From: Garcia nutans
Lineage: Eukaryota; Streptophyta; Magnoliopsida; Malpighiales; Euphorbiaceae
Reading direction: 5' to 3'
Length of the DNA stretch: 64,000 nt
NCBI GenBank assembly: GCA_947685225.1
Contig: CANTUV010000004.1
Location: 11,253,001 to 11,317,000 of the forward strand
In this document: positions 47,931-59,292 of the stretch, piece after piece
How the letters are laid out: each line of letters begins with the position of its first letter
How positions within the stretch are numbered: the first letter of the stretch is position 1
Translations under genes and position numbers: made by a program
The notes under the pieces: generated by a model
The model's input: only the letters and a program-made list of their open reading frames with translations
Databases searched by the model: none
Told to the model about the DNA's origin: nothing

Positions 47931-48144
47931 GTAGTGCCATTTCTCACCTTCCCCACACGTACCTAACTTTCCAAACCCATTAGGGGGTTGGGAATTCCAT
48001 AGGAATCGAGTCATCCACCCCTTTCTTTTTCTCGGCTCGTCTAGGTGGCGACTCCATTTTTCTCCGGGCTTAGGTCCGTGTTCTCTAAAAAAAAGTCGCA
48101 AGAACCATTCCACTGGGAGTGAAGGCAAAAATTTTTGCTCACAG

Positions 48145-48161
48145 TGGCGACTCCACTAGGG
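48145..48161 (+). other. tRNA-Arg primer binding site, element B
   Basis: TGGCGACTCCACTAGGG starts one base after the LTR end (ctcaca). One mismatch to the 17-base complement of the plant tRNA-Arg 3' end. Confidence 0.85.
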
Positions 48162-49299
48162 CTAAGAGAAGTTAATTCCATTGGTCTTTATATTATTCTA
48201 TTCTTTCTTATAATGATATTATCCATTGCATCATGTGCATGAGTTAGGATACCCGTATTACTCGTGTTGTGTTATGTAAGGGATACCATACTTTCACTCA
48301 AGGTATGGAGATCAAGCATGGCATAACCACTCATAGCCTTATACCATTTGGTATATACTTGCTATGGGAACCTAAGCCTTTTAACCCAAAGACTAAAGCT
48401 CATGTAATTGGCCTAGTTACTTTCCTTAGTTTTTTACCCCAAATGCATGTTGTTTGACTATGGTTAATTTATCTTGGCTTAAATCATGGTTTATTTGGTT
48501 TGTTCTTTTTCTAATATGAGCTAAGTACATTGTAAGCTCAAAATAAATTTTTCTTTAAAATCCAAAATACCTAAACTATTTTCAAAACTTTTCAAGATGG
48601 TCTTTGGACATAAAACTTTTCTAAAAATAAATCAAAAATTTTTTTGCTCAAGACTCAAATACTAAGCCCAAAATTCATTTTTTTTTTCTAAAAGCTTTTT
48701 ATAATGGGCTTAGAAACAAAATTATCCAACCTTTTTCTTACAAAGAGCTTGCAAATTATTTAGGTCAATTACGAAATATCAAAAATCAATTGTGAGCCTA
48801 GTTTATACTAAGAGTTATTAATCATGGGCTTTTTTTTTGCTTGAATCATTAGTTACTTTTTTCAAGTTAGAAATCTATTTATAATAAACCTCTTAATTTA
48901 GTTTTAATCCAATATAGCATAAAAGCTACTTTAGTTGGTTAAATGGATTAAAACCTAATTAATGGGAATTATCATAAACTGATTTTTATTTTTAAATATA
49001 ACTATTAGTTGAAATGTCCAAGAGAATTATTCATAAATAAGATATCCCATGTTGGTATTTTGTTAACCATATACCTAGGAAAAGGGACTCGCCATTCGTG
49101 TGTGGATGTTATAAGGTTGGAAGGGATGTTCTAATTTTTCTTTCTCAATTATTTGTGCATACATGCATTTGCATCTCATATTATTAATCCTTTCTGGCTC
49201 ATAGCCCTGGATTATGACAGTTCAAAAGCTTATGATAATCCGACCTACGTTGGAGATGAAGAATCTAGCAACAACTCAATCACTTGCTCACCAAAAGCA
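48162..49299 (+). other. element B leader
   Basis: About 1.1 kb between primer site and gag, homologous to the leaders of A and C, with the small conserved frame at 48269-48457. Confidence 0.7.
48269..48457 (+). other. conserved leader small ORF (62 codons), copy B
   Basis: MLCKGYHTFTQGMEIKHG start and PQMHVV end. Against copy C it has five amino-acid differences plus one or two near the end, and only a few silent ones. Confidence 0.35.
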
Positions 49300-50695
49300 A
49301 TGGAGCCCGAACAAATTCAAAGAATGGTGGACGACGCCCTCAATGCCAAGATGGAAGAAATAAAAGAGGCCATGGCTGAGACAGTGAAGAATCAATTAGC
49401 TGCAATTTTAGGGAACAATGCCGAAGTATCTACTAGCACTAAGAAGCCAAAGGACAAAGGGAAGGCTAAAGTTGGTGAAGTGGCTTTTGATGATGATAAG
49501 GTGATCATTGATGATGATGATAATTGGGCTCAATACTTCCAAGATCCTCAAGATAAAAAGGAGCCGAAGGTTGTTGAGAAGACAACTGTTGAGAAAACCA
49601 AAACTTCTGATGTTGAAAAGATGATTACAGATTTGGAAAAGAAATTTGAAAAGAAGCTGAAAATCGAAGAGATGTCTGAGACTGACAAACTATTTGAACA
49701 AGATGAGGAGGTCCTTTATAAGTTTAAGATGCCTTCCTTCGCTAGGTACAATGGTACTAGAAACCCCCATCTCCATGTGAAGCAGTATATCACTGCTATG
49801 CAGTCTGCCCGAGCTACTAAGGCTCAAACTCTAAGGTATTTCATGCTCTCATTGGACCCTGTTGTCCAAAATTGGTTTAACACCTTAGAGGAAAGCACTC
49901 AAAAAGATTGGGACATGTTGTACAAGGCTTTCATTCAGCAATATGGGTACAATGTCGAGTTGGAAGTTACCTTAATGGAAGTTGAGTCTATTAGACAAAG
50001 GCCAAATGAGAATTTTATGGACTATGTGAAGAGATGGAGAAATAAGGATGCACTTCTCAAGAAGAGGCCCGATGAATTTGATCAAATAAGGATGATTGTG
50101 AGAGGGGGTGTTGTCTAATCTTCGTGAAAGAATGTCTCATACACTCAACCGTTATTTCAAAGATCTTCTGCAAGCTAGTCTGCAAATCGAAGAATGGGAA
50201 AGAGAGAAGAATCGCTTTTCAATAAGAAGGAATGAGAAAGGAAATTATCAGCCTAGCAATCAAAGTACACAAAAGTAAGCCGATGTTAATGCCACTATTT
50301 AAGGAGGAATGAGGCAGTTTTAAGAATTAGGGAAGCCACTGTCTTGGGTTCTCAATAAGCTACAAAAGAAGGGATTGTTACAACCCTTGACTCCTCGTCC
50401 TTTGCCTAATCCTCTTCCACCTAACTTTGATACTAATGCATTTTGCCAATTCCATCAAAGGCCTAGACACGAAATGGATAATTGTATGAAGTTGAGGCAT
50501 GAGATCTAGAATCTAATCGACAGTGGAAAGCTACCTGAGCCAGACAAGCCCAATACCAAGAACAATCATTTCCCTAAATTTGGAAGAGCGCCACCACCAG
50601 CAACCTTCATGGTAGGAAAAGGATTGGAAGAAGATTTTGTTTTATCATCCTTTCAAAATGGAAATATTGAAGATGTGAAAGGAAAAGAAGCTTAA
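49300..50695 (+). pseudogene. gag of element B, frameshifted
   Basis: Starts MEPEQIQRMVDDALNAK at 49300. It has an N-terminal helical region, an acidic and lysine-rich linker (to about 49700), and the capsid core (FARYNGTRNPHLHVKQY, SLDPVVQNWF, LYKAFIQQYGY, IRQRPNENFMDYVKRW). An extra G in the run at 50103-50108 shifts the frame and gives a stop at 50118. The continuation in the next frame (LRERMSHTL, LLQASLQIEEW) ends at a TAA (50276-50278). The C-terminal zinc-binding part (FCQFHQ equivalent, about 50440) is also broken. Type is Tat/Ogre-like. Confidence 0.88.
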
Positions 50696-53184
50696 CTCAA
50701 CAAATTTTCCTTAGCTTGAATGTTGCTTTTCAATTTTACTTTCTTTAATATTTAATTGGAACAATCATATTTTTCAAATTTAAAGTTGTTTGAATAAATT
50801 GCTTTCATTAAAATTTTTATTGGTCTTTGTTCATTGTGGTGCTCAACCAATGAGGAATCTAGCTTGATGATTGATGAATTAATATATCTATGCATCATGA
50901 CTCGAATGACTTTACTAGGTAAGGGAATTACTCTATAGCATTGAGTTGTGTATGCTTACTTAGAGAGGGCTCCTACATAATTACCTTTGTCTAGGTCCTA
51001 GTCAGTCTTAGAACATGCTTTGACAAACTTTCGAGGCGCAGTTGAACTCTGCTTATTTAAGGGAGAAATGATCTAGGCATTGTTTGGTTAGCTAACAACT
51101 AGTCCACCCAATTAAATATCAATCCCTAGTTGTCCCTTTGAGCCTTCATGAAATTTTAGCTTTCTTTTCATTGGCATATATCCCTAACTACCTACCCTGA
51201 GTTGTTGTGATACTTTTGACAAGTCTTATGATCACTAAGGTGAAGAGGCAAGAAGATCAAAGAAAGGAATGAATAATCAAGATCATAAGGATAGTTGATG
51301 TTCTTAAGACCATAAGGGTAGTTGAAGTCCACATAATATCTCCAATCTATCAAGATAACATCAGAGTAACAAATGATTTATCCATATTAACAAATACAAG
51401 TTGGTACAAACAAGACAACTCCTTAGAGGTAAAACCAAAAAAAAATAATACAAAACAAAAAAGGAGAGAGAAAGAAAAGAAAAGAAGAAGAGAAAAAGAA
51501 AAGAAAAAAGGACAAAAGAAAAAAAAGATAAAAGAAAGATAAAACCTAAAAAGGTGGTTTAGAAAGTCAACTAAGTTCTCTTTTACCTAAAGCAGCAAAA
51601 GGCTTCCATTTGGTTTATAAGGAAAGTTTTACTTGAATTGGTCCAACCCAACCAAAGTTTCTATCAAAATCAGAGGAAAAGGAGAAAGACCATCCAATTC
51701 TTGAAAGTTCTATACTTAACAGTCCTATAAGGAAGAAGGACAAAATGAAAAAATGCTCAAAGAAAGGGAAGAGTAAGAAAAAGAAAAAGAAAGAAAAGGG
51801 AGAAGAAGAAAAGAAATGAATTTGGGTACCAAACTTTTTACAAGGGCAAAGACTGGCCTAATCAAGATCCATATTAATGCCAAGAAGATAGAAGGAACTT
51901 GGAGTCTAGCAAGATTGCTCCTAGCTGCCTAAAGTTCAAATAAGAAATTTGTAGTGTGAAGGTTTGTCCATTGTGTCACATCACCACCTATCTCAAAATG
52001 GCCTTCATTTAAACATGTGTCCTTTATAGACCCCATTTCAAGCCTATCAAAGACCTGTTGATCTCTCTTAGTAGGTAGAGTCTATTAGTGGAGATTGTTT
52101 GGATAAGCATGCATATGAGATAGACAATATTCAAACTCGAATGAGACCTTTGGCCAAGTAATGTGTATGTGCCTATCTGAAGTGCAATAATTCTTGCTTA
52201 AATAGAAATGATTCCTGAGTTTAGTACAGTAACTAGGGTTGTCATGTTATAGATATGTTAATTTTAAAAATCAAGTCCTGAGGTACATTGACATTGATTT
52301 GGCAAAGCCAACATTTGATTTCAAAATCAAAATTCTAAAAATTCTAAAAATATTTTTGTCATACAAAGCCTTCAAGTTAAGGGAAGTATGTCGAATCATT
52401 AAATCTCAAAGGACACATTGAGAAAAGGAAATGATTATTGGCAAGGTCATGAAAAAGCTACCGGCTGACATACTGAATCATAATTTAAAATGGATGTATC
52501 TCTGCAGCTTGGGGTCTCCACCACTCATATTTTCAACATCTTGAAGATAAAAACCATAAATGTGAAGTATCCTGTCATTCCAATGGAAGACCTGAATGGG
52601 CATCTCAAAGGAGTCAATGAGAACACTTCTGCTGATCACCTCGGTCTGTGGGTCAATGGAACCATTGTAAGTATTATCATGCATATCATGCATACATGAG
52701 CATATCACATCGCACTTTCTTATCTTCTATTGTCTACTCTTTGTCAAAGTGAACAGCAAATACCCTGCGAAGTAAAAAATCAAAAGAAATTGAATCAAGG
52801 GCATGGAAAGCCTATTACTTGAGGAAGCTCCAATCGTTTTGCAAAAGAAGAAATATGTGTTTGTGTGAAGAGCTAGACAAGACAAACATCAATTAGAGCC
52901 CGTATAGAAAAATCATGGGTTTGAGCCTACACAGGCGGCAAAGTTCCTTCTTTCCAATTTTTAAGATTATGCATTTACAAAGCATTTTTCAAATTCACTT
53001 TCAAATATCTTACCATGCAGGGGGCAAAGAGAAGATATGAAGGCCAACTAAAAAATGGAAAATTTTTTGCTTCACAAAAAGTGCAAAAGAAGAACAAAGA
53101 GAATGGAAAAAGAAGAAAATTACAATTCTCAAAACAATGAAGATGCAAAAGCAAAAGATTAGTCCAGCTAAAAGAGCTGAAGCT
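50696..53184 (+). other. element B internal region downstream of gag, no pol
   Basis: Non-coding, with two purine-rich tracts (about 51440-51550 and 51740-51825) and an exon-like block at about 52490-52672 ending in gtaagt. All are shared with element A. No protease, RT or integrase motif seen. Confidence 0.75.
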
Positions 53185-53259
53185 AGGGTAAAGACCTGAC
53201 CTCCAATGGATAAAGATCCATGTTTCAAGGGTAAAGATCCGATATCCAATGGATAAAGA
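53185..53259 (+). repeat. tandem array 1 of element B, left part
   Basis: First units (ggtaaagacctgacctcc, ggataaagatcc) before the solo LTR. The last bases, aaaga, are the duplicated target. Confidence 0.85.
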
Positions 53260-55721
53260 TGTAATATCCCAAACTATACCCTAAAATTTTTGGAATGATT
53301 ATTGTTGAAATTGGATTAAATGTTTTTGAAGTGTGTATAAAGGATTAAGAGGAAAGAGAAGTGTGTATATGTTGTATATATAGAGATATATAAAACATAT
53401 ACAAGTTAACTAATTTGTTGGTCAAAAGAGATATTAAATTATATTTAGATTAATTGAAATTGAATTATTAAGTGGATGATGATATTTATGATTATTTTAT
53501 TATTATAATTGCTTTGTGGATATTAAAAGGGAGGTTGTGTGGCTAAGAGAGGTTGAAAGTTTGACTTTGTTTTTTTCAATCATCTTTTTCTTCTTCCTCT
53601 TCCTTGTGCTTAGCCGGCCATCACCATTAACAAGAGGAAAAGAGAGATTTTGTTCTTCCTAACTCAAGATTGAAGGGTGTTTCAAGTGATCAAGTTGGAA
53701 TTCTAAGGGTTTTCATCACTTTTGGTAAGTTTTTAACTTGATTCTTTGGTTTTCTTTTGAGTTTGTGTTTTGAACTTGGTGTATGGTTGTTGTTGATATG
53801 TGTATGTTTGATTGTGGTGTGTTTGAGAGTGTTTGGTCATATTGACTTTTATTTTGGGGTTGGTTTGAAGGAAAGGTTAAGTTTGGTGATGAAAAGCAAG
53901 GGTTGTGTATTGTGTATGTGTTGAGTTGTGATGATGTTTTTGATTGTGTTTGATGCATGAAATTGAGTTTTTTGGTGTTTATGCAAGTCTAGTATGGTTT
54001 ATTGATGGTTTTGGGTAAGATTGTTTGGAGTGGAAAAGAGTTAGGTATGATGTTTGTTGGATGTGGTGTTGTTGGTGTCGGAATCAGGATTTTTGGCCTG
54101 ACATGCCCATGAGCACGGCCAAGTCTTTGGGCGTGTCAATGGTTCTGTGACATGACCAGTGACACACCCATGTCACTGACCATGTCACAGCTTCTGTGTT
54201 GGAGTAGTATTGACACGATCAGTGACACGCCCATGTCACTGAGCATGTCATAGCTACTGTGTTGTTGGTGGATTGACACGTCCAGTGACACGCCCATGTC
54301 ACTGAGCGTGTCAAAGCTTATGTGTTGTGGGTTTAGGGCATGATCAGGGACACGCTCGTGTTGTTGAGCGTGTCATGTGTAGAGTTTGCCCTAGTTGGTT
54401 CTTATCCTTATGATCTTATGTGTATCTCTAAGTGAGTGTTTATAATCACTTTTGGATTAGGTTTTGAAGAGATTGAGTTGCCCTAATCCAAGTGTTGAAG
54501 GATTCTTGGAATAGGAAGTGGTTAGATTAGTGTGAGTTGCTCTTGAGGTAAGTACAAACCCTACATGATTGCATGCATTTACATGATTTTAGGACTTAAA
54601 ACATCTGGTTGGAAAATGTGTTAGGTTACCTATTATATTGTTGATATATGAAAATGGTGCAATGATTTGTATTATGTGCATTATGTGAATTATATGTTGA
54701 GGATTCAAAGTATATGAACAATGTAAATTGTGATGTGCACTCAAATGATGAAATGTGAAGCCATTGATGTTGGCTATAATGATGTAAATGAAATAATGAG
54801 GCATTGTGCCTAGATGATTATGAGAAAATGATAATGGAATTGATAATGAAATAATAAAAGAATTGTGTGCCTAATGTGTTATTCAATTTTTAGAGTTTTG
54901 TTATTGGTGGCATGCCTAAAAGTAACAATCCCTTGCAGCTGGGTTGGGCTTGGTCCTTGAAGCCAAGTTGGGTTGATGCTTAGCTCCCCTTGAAGCTTGG
55001 TTGGACCTAGTCCTTGAAGCCTAGTCGGGATGTTACATATGAGATGTTTTTCATTGTGATAATGATTCGCCTACGGGCTTGATAAATGTGATTATTGGAC
55101 CAAAATAGTAACTCTGAAATTCGAATGACATATTAGTTTCTTTTGGGCCCATGCTTGTCTTTGTTTAAATGTGAATCATGAATGATGAAACAATTGAATA
55201 ATATAATTTAATGTAATGTTATGAAAAATGATATTCTTGGGTATTGTTTATAATGTTTGAAAGTAGGATATTGGCATTACATTGAAGCATATTGTTATTG
55301 TGGTTTGTACCACTAAGCCTATGGCTTAGCACAATTGTAGTTCATCGCGCAAGTGACACAATAGATCCGGTTGAACCGGAGAGCTCAGCTAGACCGAGTC
55401 GAGTCTAGGCTAGTGAAGTGTTGATTGTGGACTTCAAGATCATAGACGAACTGCCAAACATGTATAAACTTTATATTTTGTAAATATTGATTTTGATATA
55501 TATATATATGTATATACCGCTACATTTTCTACTGCTTAATAAATAAATGTTTTATCTATTATATTTTATAATATAACTTAAATGTTTTAAGTCTTTCTTA
55601 TATCGTTAAATTGAAAGATTGGTTTGCTTTAAAATAGACAGTAACATTCCTGTATCCGGTATACGTATATTACAAATGTGGGTGTATGTGATGTACGTAT
55701 ATTGGGTATAGGGGTGTTACA
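53260..55721 (+). mobile_element. solo LTR, chromovirus (Tekay-like), in array 1
   Basis: 2462 bp, TGTAATATCCC...GGGTGTTACA, flanked by aaaga (53255-53259 and 55722-55726). It splits one array unit exactly (ggataaaga / tccatg). Same family as 24952-27434. Carries the CTAAGCC/GGCTTAG hairpin at 55313-55329 and the GTGACACGC cluster at 54080-54385. Confidence 0.92.
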
Positions 55722-56195
55722 AAAGATCCATGTTTCAAGGAGAAAGACCCAATCTCCAATGGATAAAGATCCATATTTCAAGGGTAAAGATTTCCAATGG
55801 ATAAAGATCTATAGTTTAAGGGTGAAGACTCGAAGTCCAAAGGATGAAGATCCATTTTCAAAGTTGATGACTTGATTCTAAGGATGAAGATCCAATTTCA
55901 AAGGGTGAATATCCAAAGTCCAAAGGATGAAGATTCATTTTCAAGGGTGAAGACCTGATACCAAGGATGAAGATCCAGCTTAAAGGATGAAGATCCAATT
56001 TCAAGGGTAAAGACCCGATGTCCAAAGGATGAAAATCCATTTTCAAGGATGAAGAACCGATCTCAAAGGATGAAGATCCATTTTCAAGGGTGAAGACCTG
56101 ATCTCCAAGGATGAAGATCCATTTACAAGGGTGAAGACCCGATCTCCAAGGATGAAGATCCATTTTCAAAGGTGAAGATCCATTTTGAGGGTGAA
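55722..56195 (+). repeat. tandem array 1 of element B, right part
   Basis: Continues the array after the solo LTR with alternating ggatgaagatcc and gggtgaagacc half-units. The conserved linker follows at 56196-56272. Confidence 0.9.
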
Positions 56196-56272
56196 GAATC
56201 ACAATGCGTTAAAGAATAGAACAGCCGAAGCAATCAGACTTCTCAACTGATAAAAGGTCAGTCAAACTCAGC

Positions 56273-57135
56273 CTCGGGTATAAGTACCCAATCTCGGGTC
56301 CAAGTACCCAATCTCGGGTCCAAGTACCCAAATTAAATTTAGTCTCGAGTCCAAGTACCAAAATCAAATTCAATCTCGGGGCCAAGTACCCAATCTCGGG
56401 TCCAGGTAACCAAATCAAATTTCATCTCAAGTCTAAGTACCCAATCTCGGGTCCAAGTACCCAAATCAAATTCAATCTCGGGGCCAAGTACCCAATCTCG
56501 GGTCCAAGTACCCAAATCAAATTCAGTCTTTGGTCTAAGTACCCAATCTCAGGTCCAAATACCTAAATCAAATTCAATCTCGGGTCCAAGTACCCAAATC
56601 AAATTCAGTCTCGGGTCTAAGTACCCAATCTCGGGTCCAAATACCTAAATCAAATTCAATCTCGGGTCCAAGTACCCAAATCAAATTTAGTCTAGGGTCC
56701 AAGTACCCAAATCAAATTTAGTCTAGGGTCCAAGTACCCAAATCAAATTCAATCTCGGGGCCAAGTACCCAAATCCAATTCAATCTCAGGTCCAAGTATC
56801 CAAATCCAATTCAATCTTGGGTCCAAGTACACAATCTCGGGTCCAAGTACCCAAATAAAATTCAGTCTCGGGTCCAAGTACCCAAATCAAATTCAATCTC
56901 GGATCCAAGTACCCAAATCAAATTCAGTCTCGAGTTCAAGTACCCAATCTCGGGTCCAAGTACTCAAATCAAATTCAATCTCGGGTCCAAGTATCCAAAT
57001 CAAATTCAGTCTCGGGTCCAAGTACCCAATCTCAAGTCCAAATACCCAAATTCAATCCAGTCTTGGGTCCAAGTACCTAAATCAAGTTCAGTCTCGGGTC
57101 CAAGTACCCAAATCAAATTCAAGTACCCATTCTCA
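56273..57135 (+). repeat. tandem array 2 of element B
   Basis: More than 25 units of ggtccaagtaccc followed by aatctcg or caaatcaaattcaatctcg, each with the GGGT/ACCC inverted core. Confidence 0.92.
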
Positions 57136-57197
57136 TCCAAAATCAGTCAAAAATCACATTGCTTTTCACTCTATTTTGCCGTAGTCTCAGTTCGTTC

Positions 57198-57212
57198 AAG
57201 CAGGGGACAAAC
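57198..57212 (+). other. polypurine tract, element B
   Basis: aagcaggggacaaac, directly before the 3' LTR. Confidence 0.65.
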
Positions 57213-57701
57213 TATAGACTCTTAATTTTTGACCCAGTCTGGTCCAATATTTTTTATAGTCCAAAATAATTTTTATGGTATTTTAATTAAATAATATTTA
57301 TTTTAGTATTTATTTTTTAAAATTTTTAATAAAAATAAAAAGGGTAATATTAGTAAAGTTAAATAATAATAATAATAAATATAAAAAATATAAAAAAATT
57401 GGCGACGAATAAAGTGAATCGGCTGGGCCAATTCCCTGCAGGAATTTTCTGCGGGCGAATTGGCAGCAGGAAATTCTTGCGGCGAAATGGCCTTTGGCCA
57501 ATTCACCGGAGGAATTTCCTGCAGCGAATTGGCGCCCGCCCCAGCAATTTTCAAGCCCTCTCGCAAATTTTCGTAGCCCGCATCGTAGTTTTTTTTTTGC
57601 CAGCGCAGTTTTCTCCAAAACCTAATTCTATTTGGTTTTGGTTTCTTTTCATAAAGGGTTTTAGTTTCCTTAAACAATTATAAGTAGTTTTATGATTTTT
57701 C

Positions 57702-57711
57702 CTATAAATAC
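57702..57711 (+). promoter_or_regulatory. LTR TATA box, element B 3' LTR
   Basis: ctataaatac in the same context as at 28494 and 40895. Confidence 0.55.
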
Positions 57712-58874
57712 CATATTAAAACACAGAATTAAAAAAAAATTTGTTTTACTGAGCAAAAAATTTGGACTTTTGATCGGGGAGAAATTTTGGACTTAACCTT
57801 GGACTTTTGGATTTCTTCGACCAACCTCAAGCTTGAAAGAACAAGAAGCATTCATCAATCCATCAAGGGCAGCAACATTGCCTTTGTTATTGTTCATCCA
57901 GAAATTAGTTTTTGGTGGAACCGAGATTTGAAATTAGTTTTTGCAGGTTTGAATCTCTATTTTTTTGTTTATATTTACAGCAGCTTCATCAAGTTGGATC
58001 AATTATTTCGTCATACAATTTGATCAATTATTCTACAAACCATCCAAACTTTATTTGAAACCCTAAAAACTATTTTTCAAAACCCTAATTCCTTAATACT
58101 CGTAAAACATATTTTTGAAATCTAAAACCCTAATTACACTTTTCTAAAACCATAAAATAATAAACTGCTTTCTTAAAACCCTAACCTAATCTCTAATTCA
58201 AATATCCAGTAACCTTATTTTTCAAATATCAAAATCTTTAACCCTAATTAATTCTTCTTTCCAAAATCACACAGTAAGTATTATTCTTTTAAAAAGTAAC
58301 ATTAGCTTCTTCCAATTCTGAAACCCTATTTTCTAAATCTTAAACCCTAAAATCTTAATTTTCAACACCAAAACCTAAAACCCTAAAAACCAATTTCCAA
58401 AATTTTCTAGGGCGCTTCCCTCTTGACCCCCGCCCGCTAAGCGGCTAGCGGGAAAGCCGTATGGGCTCGTCGAAGGGGTCAATATTCATTTGTGAATTAT
58501 GAGTCCGTGTATTTAACTTTCCTTTTTTCAAAGCCCTAATTGTTAAACATAAAACCCTAGAGACCTTATTTCATGATGTTAGTCCCAAACCCTAATTAAA
58601 TCAATTTTTCAAAATCTTCACAGTAGCCTAAATAATAATAATAATTCCAAAATTCCCAAAACCCTAAATGTTAATTAAAGAACCCTAAATTGAGACATAA
58701 ACCTAAATTTGTATCTTTACTTGCTTTATTTTATTTTTAGATTTGATTATGTAGTTTATTGTATGTTTTGATGGTTGATTTATTTTCAATGCTTGATTTA
58801 TTTAATTTATCATGGATGGATATTCTCTTTATTATTATGATTATTATTTGGTTGTTTTAGTATTAAAATTGTAA

Positions 58875-59044
58875 GAGGTATGTTTCCACTTTGTGGGTAC
58901 CTCATTAGTTAAATATCATGTAATTTAAATTTCTTTTATATTTTGGAATAATGTAAATGACATGTTTCCACCTTTCGATGGGTGTCCTATTTAGTTTCGA
59001 CATAGATGATGTAAGGACATGTTTCCATCTTCGGATGGGTGTCT
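58875..59044 (+). other. LTR hairpin triplet (B 3' LTR)
   Basis: Hairpins at 58875-58903, about 58958-58987 (first arm base mutated to TGACA) and 59015-59044 (TTCG loop). Confidence 0.72.
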
Positions 59045-59292
59045 ATTTATTTGCTTTGTTTGAACATTGCTTTGATTTTAATATAATGATGCTTTATTTT
59101 AATTGTTGCATGTAATAATGGATGATATTGTTATACTTAAGAATTTATAATATTAAGACCTGCAAAGGAGGCCGGTTCCAATGAACCGGTCGTTGTGGGG
59201 GTGCTGGGTCATTTCTTACCTTCCCCACACATACCCAACTTTTCAAACCCATTAGGGGTTGAAGATTCCTTAGGAATCGAGTCATCCACCCC

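Larger units (their letters stand above)
42389..47936. mobile_element. non-autonomous CACTA (En/Spm) transposon carrying gene fragments
   Basis: 5548 bp with ends CACTACAAAAA...TTTTTGTAGTG and a 3-bp duplication cca (42386-42388, 47937-47939). Removing it restores an uninterrupted LTR, as seen uninterrupted at 59950-59970. Both ends carry dense GTCGCAGAT / GCGACGGAT subterminal repeats, the usual binding sites for the transposase of this superfamily. There is no transposase gene. The interior holds parts of three unrelated plant genes in the same orientation, making it a gene-capturing CACTA. Confidence 0.95.
40434..48143 (+). repeat. LTR shared by gag-only elements D and B, split by CACTA
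   Basis: LTR sequence is 40434-42388 plus 47940-48143, about 2.16 kb without the insert, from TGTAGACCC to GCTCACA. It has a polypurine tract on its left and a primer site on its right, so it is at once the 3' LTR of D and the 5' LTR of B. Confidence 0.85.
40434..59292 (+). mobile_element. gag-only LTR retrotransposon B
   Basis: LTR (40434-48143 with CACTA inside), primer site, leader, gag (49300-50695), non-coding region, array 1 split by a solo LTR, array 2, polypurine tract and 3' LTR from 57213. Same plan as element A, opposite strand. No pol domain between the LTRs. Confidence 0.83.
57213..59292 (+). repeat. 3' LTR of element B
   Basis: The first bases are tatagactc instead of TGTAGACCC, so the terminal TG is mutated. 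It follows the family LTR with palindrome cluster (57427-57535), TATA box, telobox cluster (about 58060-58390) and hairpin triplet up to gtcatccacccc at 59292, where the sequence jumps to a second LTR segment. Confidence 0.82.

Noticed and set aside
47236..47983. Several overlapping arginine-rich frames near the CACTA right end, and 42472-42897 at the left end
   Set aside because: Translations of GTCGCAGAT subterminal repeats. They exist in many frames on both strands.
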